Assembly: GCA_007748055.1 (NCBI GenBank)
Contig: CP036279.1
Coordinates: forward strand, 3,534,001-3,598,000
Length of the DNA stretch: 64,000 bases
Direction of reading: 5' to 3'
Source of the DNA: Kolteria novifilia
GTDB taxonomy: Bacteria; Planctomycetota; Planctomycetia; Kolteriales; Kolteriaceae
The number at the start of each line of letters is the position of its first letter. Positions within the stretch are counted from its first letter, which is position 1. The notes beneath the pieces are model-generated. The model was not told the DNA's origin. It ran no database searches and was given only the letters and a program-made list of their open reading frames with translations. The translations under genes were made by a program, and so were the position numbers. Positions 38,380 to 48,667 of the stretch are shown here, piece by piece.

Positions 38380-39672
38380 TCACGCCAACTGTGCGAGTAC
38401 CTCCTTGGTCGCTTCGACGGTCTGATCGATGTGTTCCTTCGTGTGGGCCGCCGACACGAAGAGGGCTTCGAACTGACTACACGGGAGATAAACGCCTCGC
38501 TCGAGCATCTTCCAGAAGAACTTGCCGTAGAGTTCGGTGTTCGAGCGGCAGGCCACGTCGTAGTCGTGGACCGCGTCGGGATTGAAAAAGAGCGTCAGCA
38601 TGCTGCCGCAGCGCGCGACGGTGTGAACGATGCCGGCGTCGGTCGCCGCTTGGTCGAGTCCCTCCGCGAGTGCGGACGAGAGTTCTTCCAGCGTGGTGTA
38701 GGGGGGGGACTGTTCGAGTTGCCGAAGCGTGGCCAACCCGCTGGCCATCGCGAGCGGGTTCCCCGAGAGCGTGCCCGCCTGATAGACCGCGCCGACGGGG
38801 GCGACGCAGTCCATGATCTCCGCCCGCCCACCGAAGGCTCCCACCGGCAGGCCGCCGCCAATGACCTTCCCGAGGATCGAGAGATCGGGGGTGACGCCGA
38901 ACAACTGCTGCGCACCGCCAAAACTGAGTCGAAAGCCCGTCATCACTTCGTCGAAGACGAGGAGGGCGCCGTCGGCCTGGGTGATCTCTCGCAGCCCCTC
39001 GAGAAAACCGGGTTTGGGACGAACCAGCCCCATGTTGCCAACGACCGGTTCGAGAAGGACCGCGGCGATTGCCCTGGGATGCTCCTTGAAAGCACGTTTG
39101 ACGTCGTCAAGGTCGTTGTAGCGAACGACGATGGTATCGCTCGTGGTCGACTCAGGAACGCCGGGGCTCGAGGGGATTCCCAGGGTCGTGGCGGCGGAAC
39201 CGGCTTGGACCAGCAGAGAGTCGACGTGGCCATGATAGCAGCCCGCGAACTTGATGATCTTGTTGCGGCTGGTGAAACCGCGGGCGACACGCACAGCACT
39301 GAGCGACGCTTCGGTGCCGCTGTTGGTCATCCGCACCTTTTCGACGCTGGGCACCGCGCTGACCACTAGCTCGGCGACTTCGGTCTCTCGAAGGGTAGGG
39401 GCGCCGAATGTCGTTCCCTCGTGCAGCGCCTTTTCAATATCGGCGACGACGGCGGGATGGCGATGTCCCAGGATGAGCGGGCCCCAGGAGCCGATGTAGT
39501 CGATGTATTGATTGCCCTCGATGTCGGTCAGCATCGGTCCTTCGCCGGAAGCCATGAGGATGGGATGGCCCCCGACACCACCGAAAGCCCGGGCGGGACT
39601 GTTGACGCCTCCAGGGATCGACTTGCATGCACGCTCGAATTCCTGTTCGCTCTTCTTCCACTGGGTCGGCAC
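38380..39672 (-). CDS. hemL: glutamate-1-semialdehyde 2,1-aminomutase
   Basis: 430 residues from a GTG at 39672 with GAGGAA seven bases upstream, which matches the family start (PTQWKKSEQEFERACKSIPG). PLP enzyme motifs: MTNSGTEASLSAVRVARGFT, FAGCYHGHVDSLLVQAGS, LLVFDEVMTGFR and the Schiff-base lysine in SILGKVIGGGLPVGAFGG. It converts glutamate-1-semialdehyde to 5-aminolevulinate in C5-pathway haem synthesis. It is convergent with the TPR-like gene. Confidence 0.97.
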   Translation of the reverse strand: MPTQWKKSEQEFERACKSIPGGVNSPARAFGGVGGHPILMASGEGPMLTDIEGNQYIDYIGSWGPLILGHRHPAVVADIEKALHEGTTFGAPTLRETEVAELVVSAVPSVEKVRMTNSGTEASLSAVRVARGFTSRNKIIKFAGCYHGHVDSLLVQAGSAATTLGIPSSPGVPESTTSDTIVVRYNDLDDVKRAFKEHPRAIAAVLLEPVVGNMGLVRPKPGFLEGLREITQADGALLVFDEVMTGFRLSFGGAQQLFGVTPDLSILGKVIGGGLPVGAFGGRAEIMDCVAPVGAVYQAGTLSGNPLAMASGLATLRQLEQSPPYTTLEELSSALAEGLDQAATDAGIVHTVARCGSMLTLFFNPDAVHDYDVACRSNTELYGKFFWKMLERGVYLPCSQFEALFVSAAHTKEHIDQTVEATKEVLAQLA

Positions 39673-39845
39673 GATTGTTCCTCGCGTAATAAAGCCATTG
39701 AACGTTGGTGAGACGGCCTTCGAGCCTGGATCGGTTCCCGGCTCCTCCTTGCCGTGATGGTAAGGTCGCGCTGCGGAGGCGCGAACAGAAATCCAACTGG
39801 TCTGGCATCGACGATCCGCCGATGCTGGAGTCAATCGTGCTGGGC

Positions 39846-39893
39846 TTGCAGCCCGTTGATCTATTCGATGCCCGCTAAAATCAACGATCTGCG
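39846..39893 (+). repeat. 48-bp internal-deletion derivative (copy D) of the 167-bp element
   Basis: The left part (CCCGTTGATCTATTCGATGCC) matches the left end of copies A and B, and is followed directly by CGCTAAAATCAACGATCTG, which matches the right end of copy A. The central 120 bases are missing. Confidence 0.6.
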
Positions 39894-40179
39894 AGTGTCC
39901 TGATTGACAAGTTCGCTCGGTGAAGTCTTGGCCCGCGATCGTGAAGGACTTGCCGAACCCAAGGCGATTCCCGCATTCCCAGGACGAGCGTGGGAAGCGT
40001 TGGCATGGTACCCGAAGCTAGGCTCCGTCTCAAAACTCGGCTCCGGCTTCGACTCGCTGCATCGGCACGGGACTTTGTCGGGCTGCATCGACGAATCCAG
40101 CGGATTCGCCTGCTTCGCCCTCCTCGACCCGCACCGATTGGCTGAGTTTCGGGCCGACGACCTACTTTTGAAACGAAGC
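39894..40179. other. intergenic region with small hairpin repeats
   Basis: Contains a TTCCCA/TGGGAA hairpin at 39976-39996 followed by TGGCATGGTACC, related to the repeats at 53191 and 54795, and a CGACGAATC/GGATTCGCC block near 40089 similar to the hairpin of element copy C. No gene seen. Confidence 0.45.
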
Positions 40180-41394
40180 CTAGTCTTCGGCGATCATCTC
40201 GGTGAGGCTGTTGACCATCGCTTCGCAGAACTCCGGATCGTCAATGTGATGGTCCAGCTCGACGACGCGCGCGGCTCCCGAGGCATGGTCGCGGACCGCT
40301 TGGAACAGGGCGGCGTCGGCATCGGGATCCCAGAATGGCTCTCCTTCGGCGTCGAGGGAGGAGATTCCTCGGAGCGGGAGACAAATGAGGGTGGGGCCAG
40401 TCGAAGCCGACGCGCGTCGCGCCAGTTCCGCCCCCAACTCGGCACTCTCCTCGGCGCTGGAGCGGACTAGCACCCGCAGATCTTCGCGGACGTGCGAGGG
40501 TCGGTGACGAAAGCTGTCGGTGATCACGGCGTCGCTGGCGAAGCAAGTACTGTCCAATCCTCCCACCGAGATGACTTGGGGGATGCCTCGGCGACCGGCC
40601 GCGGTCAAGCGGTCGGGCCCGACGATCTCCGGCTCCATCGGCTGGGTGGAGAGACCCGCGGTCGTGATGTCGAGGACGCCGATGACTTGGCCCTCGTTGA
40701 TGACCGACTCCATGGTCCGTCCCCCTGGACCGGTCACGTGAAAGATGACTGATTCGTAGCCCTTGCCCTCGAGAAAGATGCGACTTTGGTGGACCGCCTT
40801 TTCGGTCGTCACCGTGGTGGAGAGAGCAACGAGTGGCTTGAGCGCGCTTTCCGACGGCGAGGAGTCTTGCCCGTCTCCGCAGACCATGCCGCTCATCGCG
40901 AGCGAGACGTTATCGAGCAGGCCGCGGCTGATGCGATCGTCGCTCGCTAAATCAAGCACGGAGTCGAGAATCAAAATGTCTCGGGAACCGGCCATCGTCC
41001 CCACGCTTCCGTCGGAGGGGGTCGTGACGACGAGTTTGGGGATGCCGAATGGGAGTTGGTGCATCGCCTTGATCGCGATCGGCGCGAAGATCCGGTCTCC
41101 CACCGCGAAGACTCCGTCGGCCTTGCCTTCGAGGTAGTAGTCGAGAATCAGCGAGGAAAGGGCCGAAGCGATCAAGCCACCGGCCTCGTCGGCGGACATC
41201 GCTCGCAGTGTTTCCACCGTTTGTTCGGCGGCTTCGAACACCACTTCGCGTGGAATGTCGGCGTGGTGAGTCGGGTCGCCTCGGAATCCCACGTCCGCGA
41301 CGAGCGAATCGACGCCTTGTTCGGCCATCCGGTTCCGAACGTACTCGACGATCGCGGCGGACTGGTCCAAGCTCGCGACAAGGATCACAGGCAT
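40180..41394 (-). CDS. Tm-1-like ATP-binding protein (UPF0261)
   Basis: 404 residues. Two-domain UPF0261/Tm-1 architecture: N-terminal Rossmann-like domain (VILVASLDQSAAIVEYVRNR, LVADVGFRGDPTHHADIP) with TTPSDGSVGTMAGSRDI, and a C-terminal half with STTVTTEKAV, GYESVIFHVTGPGGRTMESV and ITTAGLSTQP. Plant Tm-1 binds ATP and inhibits a tobamovirus replicase; bacterial members are of unknown function, often near sugar or aromatic catabolism genes. Divergent from the cysteine desulfurase-like gene. Confidence 0.9.
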   Translation of the reverse strand: MPVILVASLDQSAAIVEYVRNRMAEQGVDSLVADVGFRGDPTHHADIPREVVFEAAEQTVETLRAMSADEAGGLIASALSSLILDYYLEGKADGVFAVGDRIFAPIAIKAMHQLPFGIPKLVVTTPSDGSVGTMAGSRDILILDSVLDLASDDRISRGLLDNVSLAMSGMVCGDGQDSSPSESALKPLVALSTTVTTEKAVHQSRIFLEGKGYESVIFHVTGPGGRTMESVINEGQVIGVLDITTAGLSTQPMEPEIVGPDRLTAAGRRGIPQVISVGGLDSTCFASDAVITDSFRHRPSHVREDLRVLVRSSAEESAELGAELARRASASTGPTLICLPLRGISSLDAEGEPFWDPDADAALFQAVRDHASGAARVVELDHHIDDPEFCEAMVNSLTEMIAED

Positions 41395-41605
41395 TACTGT
41401 CCCTTACTTCACCGGTTCAAGAGAGTCCCTCGGGCAAGGAACACGGGGCCTATCCTATGGTGCGTCCGCCCGAATCGTACAATAGGCGCGTCGGGGCGCG
41501 GGGGCCAGCGGAGACGTTGCCCGCCTCGTGATCGTCGGATCGGATGATCGGACGGACCCTCGGCGACGACCGACGTCGTCTGAAGAGATCGGCACCGGAA
41601 CAACG

Positions 41606-42751
41606 ATGATTTACCTCGATCACGCGGCGACTAGCTTTCCCAAACCCGAGGCGGTTCACGACGCGATGCAACAGTTCGCACGCACGATGATGGGAAACCC
41701 CGGCCGGGGAGGGCATTCGCTCGCGGTCGCTTCGGAGGACGCGATCGCTCGGACGCGCCGTCAGTTGAGGGAGTTCTTCAATGCCGACGATGCGAACCGG
41801 TTCGTGTTCACCCTCAATGCCACCGACTCGATGAACATGGCGATCAAAGGCCTGCTTCGGACGGGCGATCATGTCGTCACCGGCGTGCTCGAGCACAACA
41901 GCGTTCGGCGCCCCTTGCGGGGACTCGTGGACCGGTGCGGCGTTCGTGTCACGACGGTCGGTTGTGGTGAAGAAGGGACCTACAGCCTGGAAGAACTCAA
42001 GGAGGCGATCGAGACCAACACCCGTCTCGTCGCCCTGACCCACGCGTCGAATGTTCTCGGGACCGTGCAACCGATCGAGGAGATCGGTGCCATCTGCCGC
42101 GAGCACGGAGTGCTCTTCATGGTTGACGCGGCCCAGACGGCCGGGGCATGGCCGATCGACTTGCGGGAGTTGCCCGTCGATCTCCTTGCCTGTTCGGGGC
42201 ACAAGGCGTTGCTTGGTCCTCCAGGGGTTGGCGTGCTCTACGTGGGTGCTCGCTGTGGATTGGAGCCTTGGAGGGAAGGGGGGACCGGTGGGAGGTCGCT
42301 CGATCCCTTGCAACCGACCGAGCTGCCGGCGGCTCTCGAAGCGGGGACGCCGAACGTTCTTGGCATCGTCGGGCTATCCGCCGCGCTGGACCACTTGCGT
42401 TCGGTTGGCGCGGAGGAGATCCAGCGTCGCGAGCGCGAACACCGGCGGCAACTGCGTGGTTCCCTCAAGGCTCTGCCCGGAGTCCAGGTCTACCCAGAGG
42501 AGGACTCTGACGGATTGGCGGTGGTGGCGTTTCGGGCGGATTGGCTGCCGGTCGCGGAGTTGGCGGCGTTGCTCGACAGCGCGTTCGGGATCGCGGTCCG
42601 CGCTGGGCTTCACTGCGCTCCTGGGGTGCACAAGCGGTTCGACACGCTGCCCGACGGCCTGGTTCGGGTCAGCGCGGGTGCGCTCACGCGAGAGTCGGAC
42701 CTCGAATCGTTCGCCGAGTCGATGTCGCAATTGGCCGGTGAGTTTTGTTGA
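41606..42751 (+). CDS. PLP-dependent cysteine desulfurase-like protein
   Basis: 381 residues from the ATG at 41606 (MIYLDHAATSFPKPEAV). SufS/CsdA class V aminotransferase family: NATDSMNMAIKGL, HNSVRRPLRG, THASNVLGTVQPIEEIGAIC, MVDAAQTAGAWPIDLRELPVD, LACSGHKALLGPPGVGVLYV (Schiff-base Lys in SGHK) and a late active-site cysteine in GLHCAPGVH. It probably mobilises sulfur from cysteine. No suf or isc partners are adjacent. Confidence 0.9.
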   Translation: MIYLDHAATSFPKPEAVHDAMQQFARTMMGNPGRGGHSLAVASEDAIARTRRQLREFFNADDANRFVFTLNATDSMNMAIKGLLRTGDHVVTGVLEHNSVRRPLRGLVDRCGVRVTTVGCGEEGTYSLEELKEAIETNTRLVALTHASNVLGTVQPIEEIGAICREHGVLFMVDAAQTAGAWPIDLRELPVDLLACSGHKALLGPPGVGVLYVGARCGLEPWREGGTGGRSLDPLQPTELPAALEAGTPNVLGIVGLSAALDHLRSVGAEEIQRREREHRRQLRGSLKALPGVQVYPEEDSDGLAVVAFRADWLPVAELAALLDSAFGIAVRAGLHCAPGVHKRFDTLPDGLVRVSAGALTRESDLESFAESMSQLAGEFC

Positions 42752-42977
42752 TTGGTTGTCGTCGGCCAGGGAGTGCTCAACGTTATCCAACGAGATTCGA
42801 CGTTCTCGAAGGAGGCAGGGCAGAGGACCCGCGAGAAGCGAGTCGAGGGACGAATGATCAGGGTTGATTCTCGGGTCTCAAACGCGGACGATCGTTGGAA
42901 TCATTTCGTATTCGAGAAGCGGCTCTGCGCGGAAGTCGGGGGGCGGCACCACGCTATGGAGCAGCAGAAGGTTCCCC

Positions 42978-45215
42978 ATGACCGGTAATCGCCGAGGATT
43001 CGGCAATCTCGCGACGCTGTTCGTCATCGGCGCCGTGTCGCTGGCACTGATCGTGATCGGCCTGGCTTGGTGGGGGCTTTACGAAACCCCCGAGAACGAG
43101 CGTCGGCGCATCGGAACGATCCAGCTTCGTTTCCTGCGTCAGGCTCGCGATCGCATTGAGGACAGTCTACGCCAGTACGAGGAGGTCGCGATCGAGCTGG
43201 CGAGTCTGCCCGAAGTCAGAACCCTCGCCACCGACCGGAAGCAATTCGAAGGAAAGGTCTACGAGGCGACCCAACCCCTCGAACTCGGTCAGTTCCACAT
43301 TCGCGGTTACGATGCCAGCGGCGAACAGGTCTGGGAACACTCGAGCTTGGCCAGGCGGTTTCCGCCAGCTCCTGTGGAGGTGATCGAGTCGGCCCTGAAG
43401 TGGTCGGCCGACCCCCAACATCGCCGCAGCGCTCTTCGGAGCATCGCGGAGCCGGTAGTTTCCTCGGACAGCGTCGGCTCCGCGGTCGTGCGGATTTGCG
43501 CGCCGGTTTGGTCGGAGGACAATGGTGGTACCGCCTCGGGAATGATTTGTCTGGCGTTTCCCGTGTCTCGGCTCTTCGACCTCTTTCTCGATCCGACACG
43601 GTTGCTCCCGGAGAGTCACGCCTTCGTTCTTCAGTGGGAGGTGGGCCAATCGTCGAAGGAGGCGCTCCCGGCGATCGTCTGGAACACCTATGAGCCGAAC
43701 TGGGTCGGGAGCAGGGGACGCGATGCCAATTCCTACCTGAAGTCGCTCCGCGATACAACCGAGGTACTCAGCGAGTATGGCGAAGGCGACGAAACCGTCA
43801 ATCTCCCGGGACGCGACGGACGTCATCGCGAGCAAGTCCTCGCGTACGTCCCCATCGTCTTCGGAACTCAGCGATGGATCCTCGGTCTGAGCACGCCCGG
43901 ATCGGTGGCGACCGAGAACCTCAACGCCCAGCGTCTGGTGATCGTCTCGCTCGCGCTCGTGGCCCTGGGAGCCATTCTCGGAGGAGGGATGCTGCTCTCT
44001 TGGCAGCGAGAACGGCTCGAGACGGTCTACGGCGAAGAACAGTCCCGACAGCTACGGGAAGTACAGTTGCACTACCGGGAGCTCTTCGCGGAGAACCCGA
44101 CGGCGATGCTCGTCATCGACGTCACGGGAATGCTCGTTGATTGCAACTACAGCGCGGAGCGGCTGCTCGGTCGCTCGCGGCAAGAGGCGGTCGGCAAGGA
44201 ACTCCAAGAGTTCTTCGAACCTGGTTCCATCGCTCCCGTTTGGGACTCGCTACAGCAGAAGGGGAACCTCCACTCGCGCGACACGCATCTCGTCCGTGCC
44301 GGCGATCGATCGACCGCGCTCGCGGAGATCTGGGGACGAAAGATCGGCGAGCACTGGATCCTGATGGCCAACGACGTCGAGCAGCGGCGCGATCTGGAAC
44401 GCCAGGTGGCGCGGCTACGGCGCATGGACTCGGTCGGAGCACTTACCTCGACGATCGCGCACGACTTCAATAATCTTCTCGGCCAGGTTCAGATTCTCGT
44501 CTCGAACGTTCGTATGGATGTGCCCGCCGACTCGGAGATGAACAGGGATCTGGCCGCGATCGAGGAGAAGGTGGACGACGCGTCGCGACTTGTCGGCAAC
44601 CTGATGGCGTTCCGGGACGATGTCGTTTCCGATGTCCCGATCGCGCTGACGCCGCTGCTCAACGAGTTCGTCGGTAGCCAACGCAAGGTGCTCAGCGAGA
44701 AGATCAACCTGGACGTCGACCTGCGTCCGGAGTTGCCGACCGTCTGGATCACGCCTCACTCTCTGCGGCGCGTGCTCGACAACCTCTTCGTCAACGCCAA
44801 CGACGCGATGCCCTACGGAGGGACGCTGACGTTTCGGGCGTACCCGCGCCATCTCGAAGCCAACTCGGTCAATGAGCAGCTCGTTTCGGGTGACTACCTC
44901 ATGGTGGAAGTGGCCGACACTGGCAGCGGTATGCCGCCGGAGATTCTCGAGACGATCTTCGAACCTTTCTTCACGACAAAGAAGGACGGGAAGGGGACTG
45001 GGCTCGGCCTATGGACGGTCTATCGCATCATCCGACGCGCGGGCGGTTGGGTCGAGGTCCACAGTTGGCCGGGACGCGGGACGCGATTCACGCTCTACTT
45101 GCCGAACCAACCAGCCGAACGCGAGGACCCCAATCCGGGGCCGCCGAACAAACGCCTCTCCTCGGCGACCACGGTGCCGACCGACGAGACCTCCGTCAAC
45201 CACGACGCCGAGTGA
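42978..45215 (+). CDS. membrane sensor histidine kinase with PAS domain
   Basis: 745 residues from the ATG at 42978 (AGAAGG upstream). Membrane helix at about 11-34, an extracytoplasmic sensor region to about 310, second helix ([20 protein letters not shown]), a PAS domain ([20 protein letters not shown]), phospho-acceptor helix with the HDFNN box ([13 protein letters not shown], His near 494) and an HATPase domain with N ([11 protein letters not shown]), G1 (DTGSGMPPE), F (IFEPFFTT) and G2 (GTGLGLWTV) boxes. All catalytic boxes are present. No response regulator is adjacent, so the partner is elsewhere. Ligand unknown. Confidence 0.93.
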   Translation: MTGNRRGFGNLATLFVIGAVSLALIVIGLAWWGLYETPENERRRIGTIQLRFLRQARDRIEDSLRQYEEVAIELASLPEVRTLATDRKQFEGKVYEATQPLELGQFHIRGYDASGEQVWEHSSLARRFPPAPVEVIESALKWSADPQHRRSALRSIAEPVVSSDSVGSAVVRICAPVWSEDNGGTASGMICLAFPVSRLFDLFLDPTRLLPESHAFVLQWEVGQSSKEALPAIVWNTYEPNWVGSRGRDANSYLKSLRDTTEVLSEYGEGDETVNLPGRDGRHREQVLAYVPIVFGTQRWILGLSTPGSVATENLNAQRLVIVSLALVALGAILGGGMLLSWQRERLETVYGEEQSRQLREVQLHYRELFAENPTAMLVIDVTGMLVDCNYSAERLLGRSRQEAVGKELQEFFEPGSIAPVWDSLQQKGNLHSRDTHLVRAGDRSTALAEIWGRKIGEHWILMANDVEQRRDLERQVARLRRMDSVGALTSTIAHDFNNLLGQVQILVSNVRMDVPADSEMNRDLAAIEEKVDDASRLVGNLMAFRDDVVSDVPIALTPLLNEFVGSQRKVLSEKINLDVDLRPELPTVWITPHSLRRVLDNLFVNANDAMPYGGTLTFRAYPRHLEANSVNEQLVSGDYLMVEVADTGSGMPPEILETIFEPFFTTKKDGKGTGLGLWTVYRIIRRAGGWVEVHSWPGRGTRFTLYLPNQPAEREDPNPGPPNKRLSSATTVPTDETSVNHDAE

Positions 45216-45276
45216 GCGGATCGAGATCGACACTCGTCCACGGCTTGGAGTTCACCGAGAGAGAATCTCTCGCCAC

Positions 45277-46791
45277 TCATCGCTTCTCGTCGACGCGCCG
45301 TAGATCGCCCAGTAGATCGGAGAGGACGACCGCCGGTTTGCCGTCAGCGTCGATCACGAACGTCGCGAACGATGGCATCGCGATCACGTGCGGGGGCTGG
45401 TGAATCGAGAAGACGTTGTAGTTGGCGTGAGTCAGCTTGCCGCCGTACTCCGCGGGCCCAGCCTTCCAATGGAGCTGCCCGTCATCGAGGTAGAATTCGA
45501 CGGTGCCGTAGAGATCATTCTCGTAGGTGCCGGCGAAGGCTTCGAGTGGCAGAGTAGGGGGGGCCAGAACCTCCCCGGCCCGCTTTGGGCGATTCGCCAG
45601 CATCTTGTGGATTCCCTCCTCACGCTCCTTGATCTCCTTGAGCATCGCTTCCGAGGGTTGATCCAAGAGCCGCGCGAGCGCCTCGGCGCGAATCGCTTCC
45701 GGCAGGGCGGTCAAGCTGAGATTGGCGAGGATCACGATCCCGAAGTTCTTGCTTGGAACTAGCGTGGCGATCGTTCGCATGCCCGGTTGCGCTCCTCCCT
45801 TCTCGATGATCTCCTCGCCTGCGTAGTGAAAGTTGTTCCATCCGAGTCCGTAGCTGAACCCGCTATGCGGATCGCAGGGGGGAAGCTCCGTGAAAGTCAC
45901 CTCGGAAACCATCGAGGGCTCGAACATCTGCTCGATGACCTCTTCGGAGAGGAGCCGCTTGCCCTCGAACGTCCCCTTGTTGAGGAGCATCCGTAGGAAG
46001 TGGGTCTGGTCGGAGACCGTCGAGGTGATCGAGCCGGCGGGGCCCATGCCGTCGTGGTTGGGCCAGGCGATCACGTTGGCCCCTCCACCCTCAGCGGAGA
46101 CGTGCCCGGAGGCGTAGTTGTCGGTCTTCTCGTGGTCATTGTGGGAAAGTCCCGAGTGCGTCATTCCCAATGGCGTGAGAATCCGCTCCCTCATGAGGTC
46201 TTCCCAACTCTTGCCGCCGACGCGGGCCGCGGTCATTCCGGCGATCATGTACCCGGGATTCGAGTAGCCCGCTTCCTCCCGGAACGTGTATTCAGGCTTG
46301 AGGTAACGTAAGCGTCGGAGGATCTCCGGACGGTCGTAGCCGAGAGCCTCAAGGAGATTGCCGCCATGAGGAGGAAGGCCGCTTCGATGGGCGAGAAAGT
46401 CGCGTGTCGTCACGACGCGAGTGGGGTAGGGGTCGTAAAGCACAACTTCCGGTAGGTAGGTGATGACCGGCTCGTCCCAGCCAATGGAACCCTCGTCGAC
46501 GAAGGTGGCGAGAAGGGCGGCGGTATACGACTTCGTGAGTGAGGCCAACATAAAGAGCGTGTTCTCGTTCACCGTTTCGGGCTTTCCGTAGGCACGGACG
46601 CCGTAGCCCTTGCTGACCAGGACTTTGTCGTCTTGAACGATGGCGACCGCCGCTCCCGGCACGCCGTAGCGTTCCAATTGGTTGACGACGAACTCGTCGA
46701 AGCCGTCCCAAGGCTCGGCCGCGCCGGCGGAAGTGCTCGCTGCGCTGATGGTCAACATCGCGGTAAGCAAGACGGTGGGCAAACGGTTCAT
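45277..46791 (-). CDS. exported serine hydrolase (class C beta-lactamase fold)
   Basis: 504 residues from the ATG at 46791 with signal peptide (VLLTAMLTISAASTSAGAAE). Active-site motifs: SLTK (catalytic Ser and Lys, in LASLTKSYTA), YSN (EAGYSNPGYMIAGM), and a KGGAQPG block in place of the classic KTG. Further family signatures: GVPGAAVAIVQDDKVLVSKG and LAHRSGLPPHGG. A C-terminal DUF3471-like lipocalin domain (FAGTYENDLYGTVEFYL) is attached. Such proteins include esterases and D-aminopeptidases; beta-lactamase activity is not implied. Confidence 0.9.
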   Translation of the reverse strand: MNRLPTVLLTAMLTISAASTSAGAAEPWDGFDEFVVNQLERYGVPGAAVAIVQDDKVLVSKGYGVRAYGKPETVNENTLFMLASLTKSYTAALLATFVDEGSIGWDEPVITYLPEVVLYDPYPTRVVTTRDFLAHRSGLPPHGGNLLEALGYDRPEILRRLRYLKPEYTFREEAGYSNPGYMIAGMTAARVGGKSWEDLMRERILTPLGMTHSGLSHNDHEKTDNYASGHVSAEGGGANVIAWPNHDGMGPAGSITSTVSDQTHFLRMLLNKGTFEGKRLLSEEVIEQMFEPSMVSEVTFTELPPCDPHSGFSYGLGWNNFHYAGEEIIEKGGAQPGMRTIATLVPSKNFGIVILANLSLTALPEAIRAEALARLLDQPSEAMLKEIKEREEGIHKMLANRPKRAGEVLAPPTLPLEAFAGTYENDLYGTVEFYLDDGQLHWKAGPAEYGGKLTHANYNVFSIHQPPHVIAMPSFATFVIDADGKPAVVLSDLLGDLRRVDEKR

Positions 46792-47079
46792 GATGAGTCC
46801 CTTCAGGGGCACGAAGCCGGTACCGGCCGGGGAGAAAACCGAGTCGGCGACGAGAGTCGGAAGTGGTTGTCCCTACGCGAGACGCTACCTTATCATCCTT
46901 GACGAGGAGGGACAATGTCGGCGTGAGAGCGAGCCTGAGTCGGTTGGGGCAAAAGCGAAGCGGACGGGACGACGCATCGCGCCTCCGTACAATACCTTGC
47001 CAAACCGGTTCGATTTGCGAGACTATGAGCGACGTCACCTAGGGATAGGGCACGATGCCCGAAGATTGCCGAGAGCTCG

Positions 47080-48075
47080 ATGGAGAAGATCTTTCAGCTT
47101 CCGTTTGAGAAGCCCATCTACGACTTGGAAGCCCAACTCGCCGACCTCGAAGCGAAGTCGGTGTCGCAGTTCGGCGTTTCCGACGAAGTTCGCCGCATGC
47201 GGCGCGAACTCGACAACATGAAACGCAAGATCTACGGCAATCTCACGGCGTGGCAGACGATCACCGTCGCCCGTCATCCCAACCGCCCGCAGACCTCCGA
47301 CTACATCGAACTCGTCTGCGATGAGTTCGTCGAGCTGCATGGCGACAAAGCCTTCGGCGATGACCGCGCCATCGTCACCGGCTTCGCCAAGATCGGCGAC
47401 TACAAGGTGATGCTCGTCGGCCACCAGAAGGGCAAGACCCTCAAGGAACGCAACGAGCGGCTCTTCGGCTGTGCTCATCCGGAGGGCTATCGCAAGGCGA
47501 TCGCGAAGATGCAGCTCGCCGCGAAGTATCGCGTCCCGATCATCTGCCTGATCGATACGCCGGGAGCCTATCCGGGAATCGGAGCCGAGGAACGCGGCCA
47601 GTCGCAAATGATTGCGAACAACCTGCTCGAGATGTCGTTGCTGGAGACGCCGATCGTCTGCTGCGTCATCGGCGAAGGTGGCTCCGGCGGTGCGCTCGGC
47701 ATCGGTGTCGGCGATCGGATCTGCATGTTGCAGTTCGCGTACTATTCCGTCATCAGCCCCGAAGGTTGTAGCGGTATCCTCTGGAAGGACGGCGACGGCA
47801 GCAAGGAAAAGGCCGCCGAGGCGCTCAAGCTCACCAGCAACCATCTCTCGCGACTCGGTATCGTCGACAATGTCGTCGAAGAGCCACTGGGCGGAGCCCA
47901 TCGTGACCACCGCTCGACGGCCGCGAATCTCAAGGCTCAGCTCCTGCGCTACTTGCGAGAGTTGGCCTCTCAGTCCGGCGAACAGCTTGTTCAAAACCGC
48001 TACGAGAAGTTCCGCTCGATGGGGGTCTTCGAGGAAGGCGATCCCGCCGACGTTCTCGCCAACGCCTCGGCGTAG
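47080..48075 (+). CDS. accA: acetyl-CoA carboxylase carboxyltransferase subunit alpha
   Basis: 331 residues. Family blocks: LPFEKPIYDLEAQLADLE, AWQTITVARHPNRPQTSDYI, ELHGDKAFGDDRAIVTGFA, VPIICLIDTPGAYPGIGAEE, GEGGSGGALGIGVGDRICML and YYSVISPEGCSGILWKD. It carries the carboxybiotin half of the carboxyltransferase that makes malonyl-CoA with AccD (not in the window). The long open frame antisense to it (47035-47994) is a codon-bias shadow. Confidence 0.97.
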   Translation: MEKIFQLPFEKPIYDLEAQLADLEAKSVSQFGVSDEVRRMRRELDNMKRKIYGNLTAWQTITVARHPNRPQTSDYIELVCDEFVELHGDKAFGDDRAIVTGFAKIGDYKVMLVGHQKGKTLKERNERLFGCAHPEGYRKAIAKMQLAAKYRVPIICLIDTPGAYPGIGAEERGQSQMIANNLLEMSLLETPIVCCVIGEGGSGGALGIGVGDRICMLQFAYYSVISPEGCSGILWKDGDGSKEKAAEALKLTSNHLSRLGIVDNVVEEPLGGAHRDHRSTAANLKAQLLRYLRELASQSGEQLVQNRYEKFRSMGVFEEGDPADVLANASA

Positions 48076-48081
48076 TTTTTA

Positions 48082-48642
48082 TTAGTGGTCGAGATCTTCG
48101 TAGAACGCTCGGACGGGAGACGTGTAGCCGGGCAACACTCGGCTACGCACGAGGGTCTCGCTCGACTTGAACATCTCGAAGTCCTCAATGGATCGTTAAA
48201 GCGTCACCGTTCGCGAGAAGGGATTGACGAGCCACACCTCGCGAGTCCCGTGCTCGAGCCAACAGCGGGTCTTCTCGTCGATCGCCTTGCTACGATCGTC
48301 GGGTGAGATGAATTCCACCGCCAAGTCGGGCGGGCCAGGGAAGAACAATCCGTATTGACCGGCGGCGGCAAGTCGCACCTTGGTCACGAACGCGACATCG
48401 GGAGCCCGCACCGTGTCTGGATTTCTCGACAGATAGAAGCCGGGCTCGCCGGTGACGACATGACCGGGTCGCACTTCACGATTGTGGGCATCGACCGATC
48501 GGTAGATCGCCCCAACGACCAGCCCATGATTGAAGCCAGCCGGTGTCATGAGGCGAATCTCTCCATCGACGAGTTCCCATCGTTCGTCACCGTAGCGGCT
48601 GACGGCTTCCTCCGCGGTGATCGGTCGTGTCTCGGTGCTCAT
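48082..48642 (-). pseudogene. Uma2-family (PD-(D/E)XK-like) gene interrupted by a stop
   Basis: From the ATG at 48642 the first 148 codons match the neighbouring intact Uma2 gene, with the same start (MSTETRPITAEE), RNPDTVRAPDVAFV and PPDLAVEFISPDDRS. A TAA at 48196-48198 then falls right after RTVTL. Past it the same frame stays open for another 37 codons, reading on through LVRSRVLPGYTSPVRAFYED to TAA at 48082-48084, which is the expected Uma2 C-terminus (compare GELLPGFTCSIANIF in the neighbour). So a full-length gene of about 186 codons carries one in-frame nonsense codon. It could be a pseudogene, a truncated product, or a sequencing error. Confidence 0.8.
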
Positions 48643-48667
48643 GGTCGTCTCGTCGGTTCGGAAGAAC

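Noticed and set aside
47035-47994. 319-codon open frame antisense to accA
   Set aside because: Complete overlap with a strongly conserved gene; its composition is the codon-bias mirror of accA in high-GC DNA.
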